A DNA stretch of 64,000 nucleotides from Magnaporthiopsis rhizophila. Lineage: Eukaryota; Ascomycota; Sordariomycetes; Magnaporthales; Magnaporthaceae. Each line of letters starts with the position of its first letter. Position 1 is the first letter of the stretch. The DNA is taken from NCBI GenBank assembly GCA_003049465.1, contig PYSS01000083.1:1-64000 (forward strand), in the 5' to 3' direction. Under the pieces are notes generated by a model, which was not told where the DNA came from, ran no database searches, and saw only the letters and a program-made list of their open reading frames with translations. This document shows, piece by piece, positions 24,930-35,958 of the stretch. The position numbers and the translations under genes are program-made.

Positions 24930-26140
24930 CCGTGGTTCAGTGTTCTTGAGAGTGCTGGGCTACCGAGACGGTGGTCAGCTGTGGTCTGGAAGGAGTGCTG
25001 GGCTAGCGGCCACCTCAGCTGTGGTCTGGGAGAGGTGAGTGCTCAAATGTGGCATGGAAGAGATGAGATGGTGTGGTTTAATCTTCTGAGAGTGCTGGGC
25101 CACCTCAGCTATGGTTGGAAGAGATGAGTGCTGTCGTCTGGAAGAGAGTGCTAGGCTATCTCAGCTGTGGTTTGGGAGAGATGACAGCTGTGGTCTGGAA
25201 AAGATGGGTGCTCGGCTGTGGTCTGAGATGAGATGGATGGTCGGGTTCAATGTTGTGATTGTGAGAGTGCTGGGCTACCTGGATAGTGCTCTGGAAAAGA
25301 TGGGATGGTCGTGACAGTGGTGTGGGAGTGGCGGCTACCTAGGTTGTGCGCAGCTGTGGCCTGGAAGGGATGAGGTGGTCGTGATCAAGGTTGTGAGTGC
25401 TGGGCTACCTAGATACTGCTCTGGAAAAAATGAGGTGGTCGGGTCAATGTTGTGACAGTAGCGGCTACCTAGATGGTGCTCTGGAGGAGATGAAATGGTC
25501 GTGGTCAATACTGTGGGAGAGGCGGCTGGGCTGGTCTGGGAGAGATGAAGTGGCTGTGGTCAACTTTATAAGGATGGCGGCTCAGATGGAGAGAGAGTGC
25601 TGGGATGGCGCTCAGGAAGAGGTGATATGGTCGTGGTGATTGCGAGAGTTGGGGATACCTAGATGGTGCTCTGTAAGGGATGAGATGGGTCGTAGTCAAT
25701 GTCGTAAGTGGCGGCCGCCTACCTAATAGTGCTACCTAATAGTGCTCAGCTCTGGTCCGGAAGGGATGAAACGGTCGAGGGTCCGTGGCCCAAGGTCTCA
25801 ACGTTCTTGACAGTGTGGGCTCCCTCAGCTGTGGTCTGGAAGATCAGTTCTGGTCCGGAAGAGGTGAGTGCTGTGGTGGAAGAGAAAGTGCTCGCTGTGG
25901 TGGAAGAGGTGAATGCTGCGGTGGAAAAGACGAGTGCTGCTGTGGGTGGAAGAGGTGAACGCTCGTTGTGGTGGAAGAGATGAGTGCCGCTGTGTGGTCT
26001 AGAAAAGGTGGGTGCTGCTGTGGTGGAAGAGGTGGATGCTCACTGTAGTAGAAAAGACGAGTGCTTCTGTGGTGGAAAAGACGAGTGCTGCTGCAGTAGA
26101 AAAAGACGAGTGCCTAGTGGCCTAGAAAGAAACGAGGTGG
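24930..26140. repeat. Degenerate minisatellite array
   Basis: Variable 35-60-base units repeat motifs such as GAGTGCTGGGCTACCT, GTGCTCTGGA and AGATGAGRTGGTCG. After 25860 the units shorten to a GTGGTGGAAGAGRTGAGTGCT-like 25-30-mer. The array starts just upstream of the DUF1917 gene. Confidence 0.85.
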
Positions 26141-26240
26141 TGTGGTGAGTGTGGCGACCTCACCAAATACCCGCTCAGACCAGCCTCAAACCCTCTCTCT
26201 CTCTCTCGCTCAAACTCTTCCTGCCTCCCAAATCCCGGTC

Positions 26241-26243
<3 letters not shown>

Positions 26244-26282
<39 letters not shown>

Positions 26283-26320
26283 NNNNNNNNNNNNNNNNNN
26301 NNNNNNNNNNNNNNNNNNNN

Positions 26321-26358
<38 letters not shown>
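26244..26358. other. Assembly gap flanked by poly-A on both sides
   Basis: About 39 A, 38 N (26283-26320) and about 38 A. It mirrors the poly-T gap at 14771-14879. Confidence 0.95.
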
Positions 26359-26359
<1 letters not shown>

Positions 26360-26956
26360 AAATCCCAACGCAGGGTGTGTGTGGCCGTTGGCAGCCTGCA
26401 TGCAAGATGAGCGGTTTGTTTGAGAATCCCCATGTGGTGGTGGCACAGCATAACGGCGGTGTAATCTCCCCTTGGGCTTGCCGGCCGACCTGACCGGTCT
26501 CGTCTCACCAACTTGTTGTTTCTTTTTTTTGTTGGGGCGAGGCGAAAAAAGAGAAGGTGTGGGTGGGTGGCGCGAGGAAGGTGCGAAAAAAAAAAAAAAA
26601 AAAGAGGGCGGGCGAAAAAGGGCGGGCGAGAAACTCCGAACCATGACGTTACACAACATAAAGGCAAACCGAGAACCGCCGATCGGCGGGCTTTGTTTTG
26701 GTGTGGGTGATCAAAGACATCGTATTGGACAGAGCGTGCATGTTCGTTTGTCTGGGCATTTAAGCCTCACGCGGGACGCACAATAAGCAAATATGGATCC
26801 ATTCTTTCCTCTCTCCGGAAGGGAGCCGAGGACTGTCGAGGGCACTAGGTATTTTTATGACAACGCGAGCCGAAGCCAAATTAGGAGGCTGGCCGGATGG
26901 ATAATGTGGAAAAGGGCAGGGACTTCTTCCTCGAGCTCATCCCTTTGACGGGGCAG

Positions 26957-27048
26957 GTACTTTGACCAGCTCGGAAGCATCCCTGCGCCAAACAAGCATG
27001 CTCTTCCAGCTCGGAAGCAATCCCCTGCCAAACAAGCATGCTCGTCCT
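26957..27048. repeat. Tandem duplication, about 43-base unit
   Basis: CCAGCTCGGAAGCA followed by a TGC..CCAAACAAGCATGCTC block occurs twice in a row, with small indels. Confidence 0.85.
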
Positions 27049-27414
27049 CCTCTTGACCATAACGAGGCGTGGGGTTCAAAGAACTCGTCCACAGGGTGTA
27101 TCGATAAAAAAAGCGAAAACTCCGTGGTATGAGGAAGAAACCGTGTAACCGAACTGGTAAAAGCAAGGATGAAATCCACCGAGTCCCCATTTTGCGAAAA
27201 GTTAAACGGAACACAACGATAAACAATGCTGTTCGTCAAGGCCAAGGGCCTGAAAAGAGCCGAGGTGCACAAGGAAAAGTCCCACGAGAAAAGAAATAAT
27301 TAGATAAGACGGAAAGAGACCACAGACGGTCGACGAGGTTCAAATGGGGAATCGAGGGCATGTCGGTTCGTCGAGCCCACGAAGCAGGTCCTGATGACAA
27401 AACAAACAGCCCGC

Positions 27415-27771
27415 TCACCATATGGTCCGGCGCTCGGGCCGGCGTTCACGAAGCTCCCTGAACCAGAACTGGTAGATGCGGCTGGGCTCGGACCGGAGAA
27501 CGTCCTCCTGCGTCCGGCCCGTGTCGTGCAGGTGCAGGTTCTCCTCGGTCAGCTTCCAGTTGGAGAACCTGATCTCGGGCTCGATGACGTTCATCTCGAT
27601 GTGCTTCTGCCGCCGCACCTCGAAGTTCTCTTGATCCGCAACCGTGTCGAAGTAGTGCGTGAAGACCCAGGTGGGCTGGCCGTTCTCGTCGTGAGTCGGC
27701 CTTGGAGGCGGCGTCGGAATATTCCTGTCATCCTCGTCGCTGCTTCCATCACCTACAGCCGGGCGGCTCGA
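27415..27771 (-). other. In-frame reading frame after the palI stop (118 sense codons)
   Basis: Directly after the palI TAG (27774-27772) the same frame stays open until the TGA at 27415. Its composition is protein-like, with PTPPPRPTHDENGQPTWVF, FDTVADQENFEVRRQ, IRFSNWKLTEENLHLHD and RIYQFWFRELRERR. It might be the last exon of a separate gene or an alternative palI isoform (a possible acceptor, GGCTGTAG, lies at about 27753-27760), a stop-readthrough extension, or chance in GC-rich DNA. I do not recognise the domain. Confidence 0.4.
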
Positions 27772-30181
27772 CTAGATGCGCGCGGCCGGGTAGGCGCCGC
27801 CACCCCTGTTCCTGTTCAAGTGTGGAAGTGGATTGGCTCCGCGAGCCCTGGCGCCGATGGTCGGCAGGGCGAAGTCCGGATTAGTGTGCAGCATCATGTC
27901 GCTGCGACTGGGCCCCATCATGTATCGGCGCTGGGGAGTCGGTCCAGCGCCAAAGCCAGGCATGAGAGTCGGCGGTGGAGGGTTCCAGCGAGGGTTGATA
28001 CCACGCTGCGAGACCGAGGTAAAATTCGATCTCTCGGATTCCGCAGGGCTGCGCTGACCCGGAGGAATGTCGTCAAGGCCGACAGCACCGTTGTTGACTT
28101 GAATGGGCGGCGGAGTCGGCCTGCTTGCTTGTGCAGCAGCAGCTCCTGCACCTGCTGCACCACCGACGACTGTGGTTCCAGCGGAATGGGCGAAGCGCGG
28201 ATCAACGTCTTCATAGTATGCACCGCCGTCAGCCGATGCAGGGCCTGGTGGACCACTGTTTGGGCCCGATGCAGCTCCGGGGCTGTTCTGTCTGGCGACG
28301 TGCAGCGGCGATGGCATGCGAGGAGTCGCGTTGCCGCCTGCATCGTTCCAGCCGGCTCTGGGCGGAACATATCTGTTGTTGGGCACGTGCGGTCCATGTT
28401 AGCTGTTGATGCATGCGATAATCAAGGCATGGGGCACACGCAGGCGGGCAGGAGGTGGTAGGGGTTGGTGCTCACTCGTCGGCGCCGTAGGCACTGGTTG
28501 CACTGATGGCTGTGTTGTGCCGCGGAAGGGGCGCGATGCCTTGCTGCAATCCGACCATGCCGGCAATGTCTGCATCGCTGTCCCGGAGCTGCCTGCCATC
28601 GTGGTTGCCGCCGTGGCCACCCATGTTGCCCGAGGGGGTCTGCAGGGGGGCGCCGGCCTGGTCGGGGCGGCCGACAGAAGTGCCCGGGGAGACGTTCGGG
28701 CTGTAGTTGACAGTGTCATCAACGCCGGGCAGGGGCGGTGGCGACTCGGCACGTGGCAGGTCGTCGGTGCCGTCGTAACCATACGCAGTGTAGGCCGCCG
28801 AGACGTTGGCTGATGAGTTGTTGGCCGCGTTGGCTGAGTTGTTGGCTACGTTGGCCGAGTTGTTGGCTCCGTAGCCTCCAGGCGCCGACGGAGGTCCTGG
28901 CGACATTCCCCGAGGGCCAGCACCGTACGGTCCGGTGTAGTTGTCTTGGGGGGGAGGACCTCTGTGATCAGCATAGTATCCCGGTGGGGGCGGACGACCT
29001 CCCATGGGCGGGCCGTAGCCTCCACCCCTCTGCGGCGGTCCATATCCTCCCCTGCCGTTGGGCGGCGGGCCGTAGCCTCCACGACCAGGTGGGCCATATC
29101 CGCCTCGACCGCCACCCGGAGCGTAGCCACCATATCCGCCTCTGCCTCCTGGCGGGCCGTAGCCTCCACGACCTCGGTAGCCCCCCGGAGGACCGCCGCG
29201 ACCCCTCTCAAAGGACGGGCCGCTACGCAAAACGTAGCCGTCACCAGCGCCGTCCATTTGGTTTCCGTATTGGTCTCGCTGGTGCTGTCCGTTGGACAGA
29301 GTCCTGGACGGCGTGTTGTTGTACTGTCCGTCTCCGGACGTCATGTCGTTGGGCAGACCGTTGGGGGAGCGGTTGGGGGGGCTGGCCGATGTCAGAGGAA
29401 CCCTCTCGTCGCTGCTGTGGTCGTCCTTCTTCTCAAAGGTGGCAAAGCCAGGAAGCTCGTCGTTGCCACTGCCGTTGGCGCCGCTCAGGACGGGCACGGT
29501 CGGCTGCTGTTGCTGCCGGTTCATGTCGGGGGACGAGGGGGTGTTAGTGACTGGGGCAGGCATCTGGGCCTGGCGGTTGTAAAAGTTCTCGCCGCTCATC
29601 TCGGCGTTTTCCTCAATTCGCCTCTTACGCGCTTTGCGGCTGACAAGAGTTCTTCGCATGGCACAGGAGACGAGCCCGCTGAGCATAACAAGGATAGTGG
29701 CGGCCAGGACGAGGTAGGAGCCCCAGGCGAGGTGCGGCACGAAGAGGAGGACGTCGATCAGGAATGCGAGCAGGCAAACAACCGTGTCGATAATGCCGAC
29801 GATGAAGACGATCAAGAGATAGCGGGCAGAGTGGGAGGCCGAATGAGAGTGGGCAGCAAGGGACATGCCCAGCATAACAAGCGTGATCAGGGCTGCGACC
29901 GGGTGGATTACCAGAATCGTAGAGAGCGTGCGCCTGGCCGGGGCCGGCAGGTCAAAGGTTGAGTTGTCCGACTCGGCTAGAACTTTTGAGAGACCATCAT
30001 CGTAGCCGATCTCGACTGGACTGCATTGGCTGCCTTTGCACCAGCCAAAGACTCCAAATGTGACGCCGACGTACTCGCCTAGGGGAATAGCCTTGATGAT
30101 GGGCGTGGAAACGACAGAGATGACCAGCAGACCGAACGCCGCTGCCAGCAGCACAGAAAGAGGCGTTGCAGGTCGGAGCAT
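27772..30181 (-). CDS. palI: PalI/Rim9 (prr-5) pH-response regulator, plasma membrane
   Basis: Exons 30181-28476 and 28372-27772 join in phase to about 768 residues. The N-terminus has the SUR7/PalI layout: TM1 at about 9-30, an extracellular segment with the paired cysteines of FGWCKGSQCS (45-54), then three helices at about 85-108, 121-143 and 152-174. The long cytosolic tail is disordered, with an RGGYGPP repeat stretch (about residues 350-440) and Asn/Ala-rich parts, as in Neurospora PRR-5. The C-terminal block (YVPPRAGWND, SPAESERSNFTSVSQRGINPRWNPPPP, GAYPAARI) matches the family ending, which argues that TAG at 27774 is the real stop. PalI assists the PalH sensor at the membrane to signal alkaline pH towards PacC. 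Confidence 0.93.
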
Positions 30182-31639
30182 TCTAAACTCGACCTCGATT
30201 GGAGAGAGCCAGCGTCTATGACGCGGCCGGGCGGCCCTGTTTCGTGGATCTGGGAGGTTTACTCGTTCCAGCAGCCAGCCGCCATTGGGAAGTCGAGCTG
30301 GGAGTGGATGACGAAAGAAAGAATAAACAACTTGTGATGAAATGAAAAAGATACGTGACGCGGTTATGTAGGGGCTTGGGTCGGATTGGGTTTGGTCGTG
30401 AGATTGATTGTGGTTGGTGATGGACGGGAGAAGAGAGACGACCAAAAAGCGAGTGTCGGGAGTGGTGGTGAGAAACTGGTGAATTGTATTTGTTGGTTGG
30501 GAGGAAAGGATGGAAGTCTTGGGACCAGAAGACGGCGGTTGGGAAATTCCCAGGGCGGCGGTTTGGGGAAGGAAGTGACAACTGACCGGGCCCCTGCCGC
30601 GCCTGCTGCTCGTGGTCCAGGCAAGGAAGGCGGGTTCGTGCGACGGCTGTTCCTCGAGCATGAGCGTCTGGGCCAGTCAGAAGGCTCGAAGGGTCCACAG
30701 CATGAGGACGGTGGGGAGGGGAGTCGGGCCCGCTGGGACTGCTGCGACTCTTTGAGGGTGACCTTTGAGGGCATGGGTTCCTGGGCTGGCCAAGTAGGGT
30801 TTCGTCTGCTACGGAAAAGAGAAGGGATTTGATTTATTTCCCTCGTGCATGTTCTCCCCGTAGACAGTTTTTGAGTATATTATCTGTTTGTTTCTCTCTC
30901 CATCGTGGACATCACGGACTGGCAAGCAGGTACTACTAGATACTTGGGTAGGTACCTACCTAGAGGAAGCAAGCCAAGCTCGGACCTCACGCTTCCACAC
31001 TGCAATTTCTCGAGCAGACATGGCAGGAGCGGGGCTGGTGGAAGGTGGCCGTTGAGATTGCGGTCTCTGGCGGCGACAACTTCCATTGCTGTGTGACGTC
31101 GGATGTTGTGCTTCACCAGACGAGGATGAATCACCACTCGGAAATAGACCTCTTCCAGAAGCAACAGCCCGTCGTTTCCCCGTCCCCAATCAAGAACACG
31201 TGCACACGTGCAGGAACAGCAGCCCAAAGAGGAATAGCCAAGTCCACCAATAGTCGTCCTTTCGAATTCCATCATCTTGCGTCGGTCACGGGGAGCACTG
31301 CCACGATTTGCGGCGACACAGAGGCTGCACCTTTCGGGGCTGTGCAGTCGAGCCTCTCAAATCAAATCAAATACCTTTTGTTTTTTTGCGGCACTTGACG
31401 CATCGGATCAACGCCCGCCGACCCTCAGCGTTTAAACCCCAGCTCATCGACAGGCGGGGACAGCCCGGGGATCCATCTCTCCCCTGGATGGATGATGGCA
31501 TCAACAGACCCGGACCAATCCATCCATGCACGCAATTGCCCCGAGTCTTGTGTGTGTAGCTATTTTTTGCTTGCGCGGTGCACGGTCCACACAAAAATAC
31601 GCGCAGCTTAGCAGGCATGCCAAATATCTCGGGTTTTAA
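30182..31639. other. palI upstream region
   Basis: Promoter and leader of palI on the minus strand, with C/T-rich leader-like sequence to about 30700. A palindromic GGTAGGTACCTACC lies near 30944-30957. No gene was recognised. Confidence 0.55.
30789..30978. promoter_or_regulatory. Two PacC consensus sites (GCCARG) upstream of palI
   Basis: GCCAAG occurs at 30789-30794 and 30973-30978, about 610 and 795 bases before the palI ATG. PacC, the end point of the Pal pathway, binds GCCARG. Six-base sites are expected often by chance, so regulation is only suggested. Confidence 0.25.
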
Positions 31640-34085
31640 CTTTGGATTTGGTGGGAAAAAAAAGGGGACCACTGTGCTGCGCATTTTTTTTTTTTTTTTT
31701 TGCGCATCGTGGACCACCACACGTCGCCCAAAAAATCAAAGGTAATTTCTACTTTTCTATATATTCGCTGCAAATCGAAAAGGTCCCTTGTGGCCAGCGA
31801 CGTACCTGACGACGGGAAAGTCTGCCAGCCCAGGCGACGTTCCCAATTCCCCACATTTTGGCCTTTTGGTGAACCCCTGGTTCATGGGCAACACCACCAC
31901 AGCCAAGTGCCCGAATAAGAAAGGCGCGGGCGGGCATTGGTTTTGGCAGGAAGAACAAAGGACGTACCGCTCGATAGCTAGACTGCTGTGCTGCGCCCGT
32001 GGCACGTCGCGCAAAAAACCAGAGGTACACCAAAGCAGAGGGACCTCAGCCAAAACGTGCATTGCCCCCAATTTGTGCTGATTTTCACAGATAAAAATAA
32101 GCAAAAGAAACATTTATTTTGCCATGCATTTTGAAAAATTGTACAAGGTTCCTTGTGGCTGGCCGTGTACCTGACGAGAGTCTGTCTGCCTGGAAATTTT
32201 CCCACCTTTTGGCCTTTTGGTCCACCACGACGCCCAAACCATCAGAGGTAAAACACCAAAAGGAGAGTGACCTTGGCCAAGATGTGCATTGCTCCCAATC
32301 TCTACTTTTCCATATATTCGCCATGCAGTCTGCAAATTGAAAAGTTTCCTTCCGGCCGGCGACGTACCAGACGAGAGTCTGTCTGCCTGGAGACGTTCCC
32401 AATTTCCCCACCTTTTGGCCTGTTGGCGGCTCGGTCGGCAGACCTTCCAGGCCGTGTACCACCGACTGGATGTTGGCCGTGTAAGATTTTGCCGCCCCGA
32501 GTCCACGGCATGTGGCCTCTTGACGCATACGTGCAAACACAATGTCAAGGGCGCCGCTGGCAAGGCTGTCGGGCCACGGCGTTGGGAAAGCCGTCCACAC
32601 GTGGTCGATCAGGCCGCTTGAGGAGTTCTACGCACACCTCAGTGTCGTCGGCGTCGGCCCCATAACCCCTGGTTCTTTGGGGCAACGTGACACCACCAAA
32701 CAGCCAGATACCTGGAGCTTCAACTTTGTCAAAGGACAGGAGAGGCGTGGGGTTTGCGGGGTTGGTTTGGTAGGAATAACAAAGGGCGTGCCGCTCGACA
32801 GCTAAACTGCTGCGCATCAGCCTGCCCTCAACTTGCTTGCTGGCAGGCCGAGAGACCCGGGCATCGAAAAATGAGGCCTTTGCGTGTCCGAGCAGCCCGC
32901 CTACGCGCAGCCATCCATTCATTGGAGGGAGCTTGGAGGCCTTCCCGCAGACGCGCACCCGCGCGTTTCCGCTTGTGCGGCTCGGATGAGGACTTGGTTC
33001 CGAGGCAGGCAGGGCCTCACAGCCCGGCTGGCTGCGCATTTTTGATTTGGGGACCATGGCACGTTGCCCAAAAATCAGAGGTACACTGAAGGAGAAGGAC
33101 CTTGGACAAGATGTGCATTGCTCCCAATCTTTACATATTTTCACAAATAAAAAAGGAAAAAGATATAGAGAGATGAGAAAAGCCTGCAGATGTTTTTTGT
33201 AACCTTTATTTCTATGAATTCTGCCATGTACCTGACGCGGAGACGTTCCCACAGGAAGAGTAGCCTTGGCCAGAATGTGCACTGCTCCCAATCTCTGCCG
33301 ATTTGTAGCTTTTATTTCTACTAATTTTGCCATGCAGTTTGAAGAATTGGCGAGATTCCTTGTGGTTGGCCATGTACCTGAGGAGAGGCTGCCTGGGAAC
33401 GTTCCCACATTTTGGCCTTTTGGTACCAGACGCCAAAAGGAGAGTGGCCTTGGCCAAAATGTGCATTGCCCCCAATCTCGCCTGATTTTTACAGACGAAA
33501 GAGAAAAAAAAAAAAAAGGAAAAAAAAAGGAAAAGGGGATAGAGAGACACGAAAAACGTGCAGGTATTTTTACAACTTTTTATTCTTATACAATTGGCAT
33601 GCGGTTTGCAAATGGACTTTGGTGGCTCGGTCGCTCCAACGCGGATCTGCGCGCCATGAAGCAGACCTCCTAGAACGTGGGTGAAAAGGGCCAGCCACAT
33701 GGCGGCGCCACTGGAACGAGAGTGGCAGCGCCTGTGAGGGATTCCCTAGATGTTGGCCCTGTAGGATTTGCCGCCGAGTCCACGTGTGACCTTCTGGCGC
33801 ACATGTGCAAACACAATGTCAAGGGCGCTGGCAAGGCCGTCGGCCACGGAGTTGGGAAAGCCATCCAGCGGTCGGTCGTCGGCGTCAGCTCCATACCCCT
33901 GATTTTGGGCAACGTGACCACCAGCACCACCACAGCCAAGTACCTGGAGCTTCAACTGTTTCAAGGACAAGAGAGGCGTGGGAATTCATTTCCTGGCAAT
34001 TTGCATCTCTCTGATATCGATTGAGTTCGTGGGGCTGGTTTTTTGGTAGAAGGGCGTCATGTTTTCCAAAAATTTATTCTGAACT

Positions 34086-34121
<36 letters not shown>

Positions 34122-34780
34122 GCATCGCGTTGGCGACAATCCAGGTACACGAATTCGGATTTTGATAAACCTGGTATAGAAAAAAACGTCGGATCCAAGT
34201 TTTATCAGACAATTTTTTTTTTCTTTTCTTTTTACATATGCTTGTTTTGGGGCAAATATGATGGATTGAAAGTTGCAAGTCTGGTTCCTCCAGCGACACT
34301 ACAGGGGCGGGGACTCCCTTTTGATAGCTACCTAAACAGCTTGTGCTGCGCATTTTCATTTGGGGATTGTGACCACCAACACCACCGCCACAGCCAAATA
34401 CCAGGCGCGGGCATTCTTTTCCTAACAACCTGCGTTTGATCCGGCATCTATTGAGTGTGTGAACAACAAAGGGGCGTGCCGCTCGATAGCTAACTGCTGT
34501 GCTGCGCAGTTTTCATTTGGGGACCGTGGCACACTCCCACCCCATCACCACCACTACCACAGGCAAATACCAGGAGCTTCAAGTTTCGCAAGGTAAGAGA
34601 GGCATGTGCATTCTTTTCCTAAGAATTTGCGTTTTGGTTTGATACCGGTTGGGTTTGTAGGGCTGGTTTTTTGGTAGGAATAACAAAGGGCGTACCGCTG
34701 GATAGTCACACTGCTGAGCTGCGCTTTTTTTATTTTATTTTTTATTTGGGGACCATCCCCTTGAGGTCGTGAGGTGCCCG
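31640..34780. repeat. Repeat island: three interleaved families (R1, R2, R3)
   Basis: R1 has a core GCTGTGCTGCGCA, a T-run and GGGGACCRTGGCACG, often preceded by GGAATAACAAAGGGCGTRCC. It recurs near 31676, 31944, 32769, 33025, 34336, 34461 and 34668. R2 is a 160-230-base unit starting CCTTGGCCAARATGTGCATTG and ending in CCTTTTGG, at about 32044, 32271, 33100, 33264 and 33448. R3 is a pair of about 240-290-base copies at 32466-32755 and 33748-33985. A 32-A run sits at 34088-34119. No intact gene is seen, and no long terminal repeats or transposase. Confidence 0.8.
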
Positions 34781-35958
34781 ACGCTGGAATAAATGGGTCT
34801 CCAGAATTTACCCCTGGTGAGAATATCTGGCTGGCCGGGAGAGAGGATCGGCGGTCGGGCACCTACAGGAACAGCACTCGAGGAGATGGCTCACCCACGA
34901 CAAAAAAGAACGAGACAGCCAAGAAAAAAAGTGACTCGAGCGTGGCATCTGTCACCTTTGATATTCGCCATACCGCACAGGAACAAAATATGAAATTTGA
35001 CCATACTATACTACTAGCCATAGGATAATATAATACTGGTTTTCCGAATGTAAAGGGGTGCTTTGACGACTTTTCTGTTCACAGCCGTTCGTCGTGATCA
35101 TGTACCTCCATGATCGACGAACATAAATTGCAGGCCGTTTTTTTTGGTCGTGGAAAGCGTGGCATGCGTGGTTTGCACGGTGGAGCAAGGAAGCTTGTGC
35201 GGCAGTTTGGCGCAACCCCAGACCAGCAGCCAAACTTGAAACCCTTGCCGCCTCCAAACGCAGCAGCGGCTACGGGCCGGAGCATGTCACTCCCGTCTTG
35301 ACTCTTGGCTGGGAAAGCTTCTTGTGCATGTTCCCGAGCGGGCGTTTGAATTCGGGAGGTTTTGCCGACTCGAATGTATGTATACTGCAGACCAAACTAC
35401 ATACAAAGAAACCGACGTGATGATATCTCCCTAACCATGCACATGCCGTCCCTAGACCCCTGATCGTGATCGACGCCGAGTCGTGGGCTGCATCGAACAA
35501 AGATGGGGTTCCATAGCTTGGTAGCCTCCACGATAGCCCGACACGCCGGATCAGCTTCTCGGCGGGATCAGCGGCCGAGATGACCCAGATTCATGACGGA
35601 CGCACATAAGCACCACGGGGTTGCCCCGTCGGGTCTATCGATGGGCGGAGATAAGCCCAGGCGTTGGATTTGCCCGCCCCGAAATCTCCGCTGGAATTCG
35701 ATGCGGTTGTATTTTTTTTTTTTTTTTTTTTTCATTTTCTGTAAAAGGACCAGACGGACCCAGACGTCATCAAAAAGAAAAGGAAGGAGCCACGCGGAAA
35801 ATGACGAGCAGGCAAAAAAGTTTCCACTCTCACCACTCGGGCTCTAACAATCGAGTATCGCGCACTCTGTGCAGTCTGTCAATGGCCTCAACTCGATAAC
35901 TCTTTCTCAAGCACACCTACTGCCTCTGCACGCGCCTCCTTGTTCAACAAGGGCAGCC
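34781..35958. other. Intergenic region upstream of the ABC1-type gene
   Basis: Contains a 9-bp inverted pair, GTGCCCGAC at 34765 and GTCGGGCAC at 34855. A poly-T run lies near 35709. No gene was recognised. Confidence 0.5.

Larger units (their letters stand above)
24900..27414. other. Intergenic region: minisatellite, gap and a short duplication
   Basis: Contains the minisatellite at 24930-26140, the poly-A/N gap at 26244-26358 and a 43-base tandem duplication near 26957-27048. A 19-A run lies near 26585. No gene was recognised between the DUF1917 start and the reading frame that follows palI. Confidence 0.6.

Noticed and set aside
27394..28461. 355-codon plus-strand frame antisense to palI
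   Set aside because: It is a shadow of GC-rich coding on the minus strand; its composition is Val/Arg-rich without domain signs.
31640..34780. Repeat island as a CRISPR array
   Set aside because: The units are unequal and degenerate, with no constant-length spacers, and the genome is eukaryotic.
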